The notes beneath the pieces are model-generated. The model had not been told where the DNA came from and did no database searches. It was given only the letters and a program-made list of their open reading frames with translations. This document shows, piece after piece, positions 1-5,483 of a DNA stretch of 6,109 bases. Each line of letters starts with the position of its first letter. Position 1 is the stretch's first letter. This DNA is from Candidatus Poseidoniales archaeon (GTDB taxonomy: Archaea > Thermoplasmatota > Poseidoniia > Poseidoniales > Poseidoniaceae). The DNA lies in NCBI GenBank assembly GCA_012959845.1, contig DUCL01000066.1, forward strand, positions 1,418 to 7,526, read 5' to 3'. Made by a program: the position numbers and the translations under genes.

Positions 1-8
1 CATACTGC

Positions 9-20
9 TCTTATACAAAG
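9..20 (+). promoter_or_regulatory. Possible TATA box of rpsO
   Basis: The AT-rich hexamer-plus TTATACAA at 11-18 resembles an archaeal TATA box. It lies about 50 bp before the rpsO start, so transcription would begin near 36-42 and leave a short leader containing the Shine-Dalgarno site. No purine-rich BRE is obvious upstream. The call rests on position and composition only. Confidence 0.3.
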
Positions 21-54
21 CGGTTAAGAAGGGGAGTTAAGTCGCCGAATCGTT

Positions 55-59
55 AGGAG
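55..59 (+). promoter_or_regulatory. Shine-Dalgarno site of rpsO
   Basis: AGGAG lies 9 nt before the ATG at 69. This spacing fixes the start of the uS15 gene and shows that this organism uses leadered, SD-directed initiation for at least some genes. Confidence 0.7.
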
Positions 60-68
60 TAGTTTGAC

Positions 69-527
69 ATGGCACGTATGTACAAATCGCGAAGTGGAAA
101 AAGCGGTTCAAGTAAGCCATTTGTTTCAGAAGCACCATCTTGGTCCAATACAGATAAAGAGGCTGTTACTGAGTTAATTCTTGAACTTGCAAAGTCTGGA
201 AAGACGACTGCAGAGATTGGAACTATTCTTCGTGACCAACACGCTGTACCAAACGCACGTCTTGTAATTGGAATGCGTATTGGTAAACTATTGTCCGATA
301 ATGACATAGGTGGAAAGTATCCAGAAGATATGATGAATCTAATGCGTCAAGCAGTTGGTATCATCAATCATCTCGGTTCAGGAAATCACAAAGATCTTCA
401 CAACAAGCGTTCACTAGAATTAACCGAGGCAAAGATTCGTCGCCTCGCTCGTTATCACATGTCTGAAGGGAAACTTCCTACAGACTGGCGATATAAGCGT
501 GATGAACTGCGCTTGATGGTAGAGTGA
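69..527 (+). CDS. rpsO: 30S ribosomal protein uS15, archaeal type (S15P/S13e)
   Basis: This is a 152-residue small-subunit protein that binds the central domain of 16S rRNA (helices 20-22). The archaeal/eukaryotic form is recognised by its N-terminal extension, MARMYKSRSGKSGSSKP followed by a Trp (SW), which is absent from the roughly 89-residue bacterial protein. The conserved core follows: an EIGTILRDQHAVPNAR segment near residues 50-65, then HLGSGNHKDLHNKRSLELTEAKIRRL near 101-126, and the LPTDWRYKRDE tail near 136-146. Length matches the family and the ATG has a good SD. In many archaea a RecJ-like DHH nuclease gene follows directly; here a minus-strand pirin gene sits between rpsO and a candidate RecJ-like gene. 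Identification is essentially certain. Confidence 0.97.
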   Translation: MARMYKSRSGKSGSSKPFVSEAPSWSNTDKEAVTELILELAKSGKTTAEIGTILRDQHAVPNARLVIGMRIGKLLSDNDIGGKYPEDMMNLMRQAVGIINHLGSGNHKDLHNKRSLELTEAKIRRLARYHMSEGKLPTDWRYKRDELRLMVE

Positions 528-544
528 ATAACACTCCATAACAT

Positions 545-587
545 CTTGCTACAACCAATAGTATTGCTTTTGGTATTATCAAGCAAG
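545..587. terminator. Possible stem-loop between convergent rpsO and pirin genes
   Basis: CTTGCT at 545-550 is the reverse complement of AGCAAG at 582-587, and inside that loop ACCAA at 554-558 pairs with TTGGT at 570-574. The nested pairing lies between the 3' ends of two convergent genes, where a bidirectional terminator could act. No strong T-run follows on either strand, and the right arm overlaps the last codons of pirin. Termination is therefore a guess; the inner part may instead be a copy of the repeat also found at 1493-1512. Confidence 0.22.
554..574 (+). repeat. Copy 1 of a ~20-bp imperfect palindrome flanking pirin
   Basis: The sequence reads ACCAAT, then AG, then TATTGCT, then TTTGGT. 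It matches the element at 1493-1512 at 18 positions if one base is gapped, in the same orientation. The two copies lie in the intergenic regions on either side of the pirin gene. The arms ACCAA and TTGGT are complementary, so this could be a protein-binding dyad, an RNA hairpin or a scar. Adjacent bases do not match between the two copies, so the repeat unit is short. Confidence 0.5.
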
Positions 588-1433
588 TGTACCAGAGTTG
601 TAATCTTCAATCGCTTGCATTATTTCCTGCTCTGTATTCATGACGAAAGGGCCGTAACGCGCAATTGGCTCATCAATTTGCGGACCTGCCAATACCAGCA
701 AATTGACCTCCTCATCTGCAGATTCGCTAACGGATAAACATACTTCATCACCATCACTTAGTATTCCTAATTGACCATCATTCAGTGTTTTTTGTTCAAT
801 ATTCAAACATCCTGAGAAGCAATAAATCATTCCATTCAAACCCTTATCGATGGATTGAACAATTTTCCCACCCGGTTTCAATGTCATGTGCAAATATGTT
901 ATTGGAATAACGGTATCAATTATTGCTGATTGACCTAAACTGCGACCAGCAATGACGCGAACCTCTACCAACCCATCTTGTGAGGTTACGACTGGGATAT
1001 CTTTGGCAGGTATATCTTGATATCTTGGTTGCATCATTTTATCCGCAGCGGGTAAGTTGACCCAAATTTGGAAACCGTGCATTATCCCGCCAGTTTGATA
1101 GAAATCGGGATGAGGTAATTCTGAGTGAATGACACCCTTTCCCGCAGTCATCCATTGAACATCGCCAGGATTCAAGTCACCCGAATTGCCAGCAGAATCT
1201 GCATGATTCATTCTACCTTGGAGTAAATATGTAACAGTTTCAAAACCCCTGTGGGGATGATTTGGAGCGCCTATTGCACCATTCGGAGGCCAATCCACAG
1301 GCCCCATCTCATCAAGTAATAGAAATGGGCTAGTCAGTGCACTCATGGGAATAGGTCGCCTAACAGGGAAACCACCACCCTCTAGAACAGTTCGGGTTGG
1401 CACAGTACTTTTCAACGATCTCGCTTCAGCCAA
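579..1433 (-). CDS. Pirin family protein (bicupin)
   Basis: The protein is 284 residues, close to the usual pirin length (human pirin 290). Pirins are cytosolic bicupins with one metal site in the N-terminal cupin; characterised members act as quercetin 2,3-dioxygenases or as transcription or metabolic co-factors. The metal ligands are visible: His59 and His61 in PNHPHRGFETVTYLL, then His103 and Glu105 in AGKGVIHSELP. Other hallmarks are LNPGDVQWMTAG (87-98), GFQIWVNLP (120-128) and the C-terminal GPFVMNT (261-267). The metal site looks intact. The coordinates use a TTG just after an in-frame stop, which matches family length at the N-terminus. GTG at 1403 (residue 11) is an alternative start, and neither has a clear SD. 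The gene is convergent with rpsO and divergent from the RecJ-like gene. The physiological substrate cannot be told from sequence. Confidence 0.93.
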   Translation of the reverse strand: MAEARSLKSTVPTRTVLEGGGFPVRRPIPMSALTSPFLLLDEMGPVDWPPNGAIGAPNHPHRGFETVTYLLQGRMNHADSAGNSGDLNPGDVQWMTAGKGVIHSELPHPDFYQTGGIMHGFQIWVNLPAADKMMQPRYQDIPAKDIPVVTSQDGLVEVRVIAGRSLGQSAIIDTVIPITYLHMTLKPGGKIVQSIDKGLNGMIYCFSGCLNIEQKTLNDGQLGILSDGDEVCLSVSESADEEVNLLVLAGPQIDEPIARYGPFVMNTEQEIMQAIEDYNSGTLA

Positions 1434-1492
1434 CTAACCACTGAATACTGCTACAAGAGTATGGGTGATAATATAGATGGTATGGTGAGAAG

Positions 1493-1512
1493 ACCAATCT
1501 ATTGCTATTGGT
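1493..1512 (+). repeat. Copy 2 of the palindrome; operator-like dyad
   Basis: ACCAATCTATTGCTATTGGT has perfect 6-bp inverted arms (ACCAAT and ATTGGT) around an 8-nt spacer. It lies in the divergent promoter region, upstream of the likely pirin TATA box and near the expected transcript start of the plus-strand gene, a typical place for a transcription-factor site. The core TATTGCT in the spacer is shared with copy 1 at 554-574. I cannot name a cognate regulator. Confidence 0.5.
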
Positions 1513-1559
1513 AAGTTAATCACTGAGGTTAAAGAAGGGTTGCATATAGCAGGATTATT

Positions 1560-1564
1560 GGAGG
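1560..1564 (+). promoter_or_regulatory. Shine-Dalgarno site that sets the start of the RecJ-like gene
   Basis: GGAGG is 8 nt before the ATG at 1573. It favours this ATG over the in-frame TTG at 1540, which would add 11 residues and has no comparable site at useful spacing. Confidence 0.7.
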
Positions 1565-1572
1565 GCCAAGTA

Positions 1573-2478
1573 ATGCATGATTTGTTGACGACAGCCCCCT
1601 TCGCGGATGTGCGAAATATTCTAACTGAAATAGCATCAAAGTTGGTAGAAGCAAAAATTGTTCATATCCATGCACCTGCTGACCTTGAAGGGATTCTTGC
1701 CCTATCACAACTTGAGTCGGCTTGCCTAGATAGTGGCATTAGATATCAGAGAAAATTGCTGCCTAGCCATCGAAATATCCCGCGCGATGAAGTCCCACAG
1801 CCTAAGCCGATTAGTGAGGGGTTACTAGTTCATATCGACCCATTTGAAGATACATGGAGTATTGATGAAATTCCAGCTGCTGAATACATTCACATCATGC
1901 CTCTTTCAGTCGGGGTTAGAATGGGTACTAAAAAATCTGAGCGTATGGGTGGACTTGATGTTGTTGCTCAATGTTCAGCAATAGCAGCAGTTATTGCTCC
2001 AAATGGAATTAGAGTTCGCAGAATGAGGCCATTTTCTGGTAGCGGACTATGGCTACGAGAAGCGCTTGACACAACATTTGACCCAATTCATACATTCCTG
2101 CGCGACCATCTAAGGGATGAGGGTTCCTTACGGACTGTTTGCTTACCAGAAGTTGACAAGCCCGCCAGTGGAATGATCACTAACTTGGCTGAGAGAATGC
2201 TTTCACGTTTGTCCAAGAGTTGGCCTAAAATGAATATAGACGAGCGAAGTCAAGCCTTGAGCGAATTAATCCTCCCCACATTAACAGATTCTACACTTTC
2301 AACTGCACGTTTAGAGGAGTTGGTTTGGCATCGTTGCGTGATTAGTTCATCGCCGATTGATATTGCAAGTCAATTATTTTTGGCATCAAAGCAATGGCCT
2401 GACGATGAGGACAGGGTCAAATTATTTGCTTCAGAACTTCTTGATGACTTCATTACAACTGGCAATTTGATTCAATAA
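1573..2478 (+). CDS. Putative divergent, catalytically degenerate RecJ/GAN- or Cdc45-like DHH protein
   Basis: This 301-residue soluble protein is not recognised with certainty. Several segments line up by eye with archaeal RecJ-like (DHH) proteins. VHIHAPADLEGILALSQLESACLDSGIRYQRKLL (30-63) resembles motif I (SHxDxDGxxA), with only Asp37 and Glu39 left as acidic residues. GLLVHIDPFEDTWSIDEI (83-100) resembles the FVDxG strand, with Asp89 kept. RMRPFSGSGLWLREALDTTFDP (150-171) resembles the LFGxxTRPLxKALxYSTDP segment of archaeal RecJ. At the expected DHH position the sequence is HIMPLS (107-112), so the histidine pair is missing and nuclease activity is unlikely. Length is well below the roughly 450-500 residues usual for archaeal RecJ. 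The position next to rpsO, pirin aside, matches the common archaeal rpsO-recJ order. Loss of catalysis is what defines eukaryotic Cdc45, a RecJ descendant that binds GINS and MCM. A replication scaffold role is inference; an unrelated fold remains possible. Confidence 0.42.
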   Translation: MHDLLTTAPFADVRNILTEIASKLVEAKIVHIHAPADLEGILALSQLESACLDSGIRYQRKLLPSHRNIPRDEVPQPKPISEGLLVHIDPFEDTWSIDEIPAAEYIHIMPLSVGVRMGTKKSERMGGLDVVAQCSAIAAVIAPNGIRVRRMRPFSGSGLWLREALDTTFDPIHTFLRDHLRDEGSLRTVCLPEVDKPASGMITNLAERMLSRLSKSWPKMNIDERSQALSELILPTLTDSTLSTARLEELVWHRCVISSSPIDIASQLFLASKQWPDDEDRVKLFASELLDDFITTGNLIQ

Positions 2479-2521
2479 TTTGCACCGACGGGTTGAAACC
2501 TCACAACCCATTGGGCTAATC

Positions 2522-2872
2522 ATGGCAATTGAACGATTGTTGACCGGAAGCATCCGCGACCAAGTCAAAGACCTAATGGCTACAGAGGACTTGGTAATTG
2601 AGGCATTTAGAGATTTAGTCAAAGATGAATTAAAGGCACACATTAGGAATGTTGTTGATGAAGATCCGGAATTAAAAGCGGAAGTTAAGGAAGCCGTTTC
2701 ATATTATTTCCATACCAAAGCACGAACTTTATACGCTGAGTTAAAGGCAACTAGAGCAGCAACACGCCTAGGATTGAGATTGCTACCAGACGATTTACAA
2801 GGTGAAGTCGGACAAGCAGTGGTATCATTATTTGAGAAAGAGTTAGGAACATTGCTTGAAAAAGCGTTGTGA
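2522..2872 (+). CDS. Small all-helical protein of unknown function
   Basis: I do not recognise this 116-residue protein. It is highly charged and almost certainly all alpha-helical. Helix-like runs cover residues 1-40 (MAIERLLTGSIRDQVKDLMA onward), an acidic/basic run near 44-55 (DEDPELKAEVKEA), an aromatic and basic segment YYFHTKARTLYAELKATRAATRLGLRL (57-83), and a C-terminal amphipathic helix GEVGQAVVSLFEKELGTLLEKAL. There is no signal peptide, membrane segment or Cys/His site. The ATG at 2522 is preferred; a TTG at 2480 would add 14 residues rich in polar and Pro residues. Neither start has a strong SD. It begins 43 bp after the RecJ-like gene, so the two are probably co-transcribed. In many archaea the gene after recJ near rpsO encodes the KEOPS subunit Pcc1, but this sequence does not resemble Pcc1. 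Confidence 0.7.
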   Translation: MAIERLLTGSIRDQVKDLMATEDLVIEAFRDLVKDELKAHIRNVVDEDPELKAEVKEAVSYYFHTKARTLYAELKATRAATRLGLRLLPDDLQGEVGQAVVSLFEKELGTLLEKAL

Positions 2873-2979
2873 TAATTCACTTTCGTTCATTCAATTATTC
2901 CATTATTTTGACAGATTGGCTATTATTCAATCGTTGGGGTTATGTGTTATGCCCTTTCCGTTGGGTATTAGTGGTGTCA

Positions 2980-4998
2980 ATGTCGCAACGACCTTTCTTG
3001 ATTCTGACACTTTTTCTGTGTTCGTTAATTGCACCCCTTACAATTTCCCTAACTTTTTCTGCTAGTGCTGAAGATGTAGTGGTTTGTTGCGATTCGGAAA
3101 CTGTTGAACTGCACCTACTTGGTTCATCATCCGCCGGGTCCTTGACTCCATTCGCTCAGAAATTAGCCGATGTGTCTCAAACTGCAACTATTGCAAACGC
3201 CGTTACTTCTGAAGAAGAAGTAGGAGTTTGGACTCTTGAATCAGTTTGGACAGGAGCTTACCCCACAGATGTCTGGGAGTTATCCATTCCCTATGAGGTG
3301 AGTAATGCAGGCGGTGCTCAAATCAATGCCTCGGTTACAATTACTGCCGGTTCTACAACAATTGGTGAAGCATTTACCAGTCCAGGCTCTTCATTCCTAA
3401 CGGGAACAGGGACATTAGAGTTTGATATTGATGTCGAACAAGGAGTATTATCTAATCCAATAAAGGTTGAATTAACTGCTAGAACAGTAATTTTCAGTGT
3501 ACCTGCTGGCGATGCAAAGTTAGAATTAAAATGGGGTTCAAGCGATGATGACGCAACACTTACTGCAACAATTCCGTTACTTGAATTAAAGTTATTAGAC
3601 CCTGAAATTGAAGGTTCGGATGTCTATTTGCCATTAATTATTGATTCGCCATGGGGAATGGATACATTAGCACATTCTGAATCAGTAGTGATGAAAGTAA
3701 ATGGAATAGTATTGGGTGGTGACCCAATTGAAACGAGAGTTGGTGATGCAGTTAGAATCACTTGGACATGGAACGATGCGAGTGGAGGTATAGAATCAAT
3801 AAATGTTGAAGTTATTTTTAATTTACAAACTACTGGACCGACATTATCTGGTTCAACCACCTTTGAAATTGAAACATTCGATACTGGTGGAGGTACTGGA
3901 AGTTATTACCCGCCCGATGAACCTCTACGCACAAATGGAGATGGTAGTCCACTTCATATTACTGCCAGTGCTGAATTAGAAAAAGCAAATGGCAAATTGA
4001 AATTATCACGTGTTACACATATTGAAGTGGATGGGGAAATGGCATTTTGGATGCGCTGGGGAATGGATCATATTGGTGATGATAACCCTGAACTATCTCC
4101 AGTACTGAGTCATTTTAACGCTGGTGCTGTCGGCGATGCTGAAAGGGTTAGCAGGTTTATTGAGCCCGTGGAAATTGATGAATTTGAAAGACAATTAAGT
4201 AACCTTGCAACAGTATACCTCGCTTCTGGAATGGCAATAGATGCTGAGGACTTATTGGGTACATTCAAGAATTTTGAAACGATTGGAATCGAATTAGACC
4301 TTCATGGTCAAGATGCAGTAGTAAATCATCCACTTACCCTCACCTTCACAACAACTGAATATTTAGAAGACGGTGCGAGAATTGATTTGATTCGTAGTTT
4401 CATTGTTGTTCAGCCTGCACCGATTTGGGATGACTATAAGTTGGAACTTTCTGGTAAGACCACAGCATTGACTTCATTTTCTGTGGCAACTTTGCGAGAG
4501 AGTAATGATTTGACTTTCACACATTCAAGGTTGCCTTGGGGTGAAGTACTATCATTAGAGGGAAAGAATATACCTCAAGATGAGGATTTCACACTCTCTA
4601 TCAACCCCACTTCTTCACCAGTGCACTCACCTGCGTCTCTGTTTGTGCTAGTGGTGACCGCTTTCATTGCAGGTTGGTGGATTGCTATACGAATGACTGC
4701 GAAAAGGCACCGCCGTTGGTTATACGGTGAGTCGGTATTGATTCTAGTAGTAGCTGCCATTCACTACTTTGCTTTCCCGCCAGTATTTGTCGCAGGTTCA
4801 ATAGTAGCAGTTATTGTAATTTGGTGGTTTACTGCAATAATTAGTCCACGTCGTCTTAACATCGCTGAAATGGATGAAATAATAGTTCCTACAATACCTT
4901 GTCCTGCTTGTTCTACTGATAATCCTGTAGAGAGTGATGAGCGCCCATACAGATTCCCTTGCACCGGATGTGGAAGGGTCATCAAATTAGTTGCTTGA
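2980..4998 (+). CDS. Secreted beta-rich, membrane-anchored protein with cytoplasmic zinc ribbon
   Basis: This 672-residue protein is of unknown function. Residues 1-30 form a Sec signal peptide (MSQRPF, a hydrophobic core, then a likely cut after SASA). A long ectodomain follows, rich in Thr/Ser/Val beta-strand patterns, which suggests immunoglobulin-like or beta-sandwich modules. A Gly-rich linker (DTGGGTGSYYPPDEP) near residues 297-312 divides it; the second half has a helical stretch near 400-440. Three membrane helices lie at about 551-570, 585-600 and 602-621. The basic loops RMTAKRHRR and SPRR place both flanks in the cytoplasm. The tail carries Cys641, Cys644, Cys661 and Cys664 (CPAC...CTGCG), a treble-clef or ribbon zinc site predicted to be cytoplasmic. 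ATG 2980 was chosen because the signal peptide begins there. GTG at 2869 overlaps the previous stop and would add 37 residues. The gap of 107 bp before it could hold its own promoter. A sensor or envelope role is inference. Confidence 0.82.
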   Translation: MSQRPFLILTLFLCSLIAPLTISLTFSASAEDVVVCCDSETVELHLLGSSSAGSLTPFAQKLADVSQTATIANAVTSEEEVGVWTLESVWTGAYPTDVWELSIPYEVSNAGGAQINASVTITAGSTTIGEAFTSPGSSFLTGTGTLEFDIDVEQGVLSNPIKVELTARTVIFSVPAGDAKLELKWGSSDDDATLTATIPLLELKLLDPEIEGSDVYLPLIIDSPWGMDTLAHSESVVMKVNGIVLGGDPIETRVGDAVRITWTWNDASGGIESINVEVIFNLQTTGPTLSGSTTFEIETFDTGGGTGSYYPPDEPLRTNGDGSPLHITASAELEKANGKLKLSRVTHIEVDGEMAFWMRWGMDHIGDDNPELSPVLSHFNAGAVGDAERVSRFIEPVEIDEFERQLSNLATVYLASGMAIDAEDLLGTFKNFETIGIELDLHGQDAVVNHPLTLTFTTTEYLEDGARIDLIRSFIVVQPAPIWDDYKLELSGKTTALTSFSVATLRESNDLTFTHSRLPWGEVLSLEGKNIPQDEDFTLSINPTSSPVHSPASLFVLVVTAFIAGWWIAIRMTAKRHRRWLYGESVLILVVAAIHYFAFPPVFVAGSIVAVIVIWWFTAIISPRRLNIAEMDEIIVPTIPCPACSTDNPVESDERPYRFPCTGCGRVIKLVA

Positions 4999-5002
4999 GA
5001 AA

Positions 5003-5425
5003 TTAAGCCTTGAACACTTGCTTTAGTGATTTTACAATCTCTCTAGCCTGAGAATAATCAGATGGAGAAAAATATCCAGCGAATTCACCATCATCAACAG
5101 CAACAACTGCTTGTGGGCTACGCTTTTTAATATCGGAGAGAACTTCACTTAGAGGAGTATCCAATTCTACTTGGAGGAAGTCCATTTCCATTATTTCATT
5201 ACACTTTGTAGAACTAACGTCTGACCCTTTTGAGATGGCAGTTAACATTTGTTTTGTTCCAATAACTCCCTTTACTTGGTTATCATCGTTGAGAATAATC
5301 AGTACTCCGCCAGGCACACTTAGAAGTCTATTTGCACCTTCTTGCAAAGTATCATCTAAACCCGCAGTAATATGTTCATCATCAAGTTCAAGGTCGGCAA
5401 CAGTCTTTCCCACAGGTTTCACCAT
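5003..5425 (-). CDS. Stand-alone CBS-domain-pair protein
   Basis: The protein has 140 residues and consists of little beyond two CBS domains (a Bateman module). CBS1 spans about residues 9-65 (TVADLEL...GGVLIILNDDNQVKGVIGTKQMLTAI). CBS2 spans about 75-137 (CNEIMEMDFLQVELDTPLSEVLSDIKKRSPQAVVAVDDGEFAGYFSPSDYSQA). Such modules bind adenine nucleotides (AMP, ATP, SAM or NADH) and usually regulate a partner enzyme or channel; the ligand here cannot be told. The ATG at 5425 is the first good start, with no clear SD. It begins 58 bp after the gltX stop on the same strand, so co-transcription with gltX is likely. Its stop codon lies 4 bp from that of the convergent membrane-protein gene. Family assignment is firm; the role is unknown. 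Confidence 0.88.
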   Translation of the reverse strand: MVKPVGKTVADLELDDEHITAGLDDTLQEGANRLLSVPGGVLIILNDDNQVKGVIGTKQMLTAISKGSDVSSTKCNEIMEMDFLQVELDTPLSEVLSDIKKRSPQAVVAVDDGEFAGYFSPSDYSQAREIVKSLKQVFKA

Positions 5426-5483
5426 ACATTGTTCCGCTGCTCTGCTCTATCATTGTTTTGGAGAAAAAGCAGAATAATTATTT

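Larger units (their letters stand above)
1434..1572. promoter_or_regulatory. Divergent promoter region between pirin and the RecJ-like gene
   Basis: This 139-bp region separates two divergently transcribed genes. The near-symmetric AT element GATAATATAG at 1467-1476 reads CTATATTATC on the minus strand, a reasonable TATA box about 25 nt before a transcript start near 1445 for pirin. Read forward, the same element would place a plus-strand start near 1500, inside the palindrome at 1493-1512. A shared or face-to-face promoter under control of that palindrome is therefore possible. The promoter assignment is inference. Confidence 0.4.

Noticed and set aside
546..737. Plus-strand open frame of about 63 codons beginning after rpsO.
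   Set aside because: It lies almost wholly antisense to the C-terminal part of the clearly recognised pirin gene and has no protein-like features of its own.
1540..1572. Upstream TTG start that would lengthen the RecJ-like protein by 11 residues.
   Set aside because: GGAGG at 1560-1564 is ideally spaced for the ATG at 1573 and would fall inside the longer reading frame.
2910..2930. TTGACA and TATTAT near 2911-2928, resembling bacterial promoter boxes.
   Set aside because: The spacing is about 7 bp rather than 17, and the organism is archaeal, so sigma-type boxes have no meaning here.
2869..2979. GTG start at 2869 overlapping the stop of the preceding gene, adding 37 residues to the exported protein.
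   Set aside because: The extension would bury a textbook signal peptide that begins at the ATG at 2980; its composition is also unlike an archaeal N-terminus. It is not fully excluded.
5426..5483. AT palindrome AATAATTATT and a short T-run between gltX and the CBS gene, as a possible terminator.
   Set aside because: The stem is weak and all A/T, the T-run is short, and the 58-bp co-directional gap is better read as intra-operonic.
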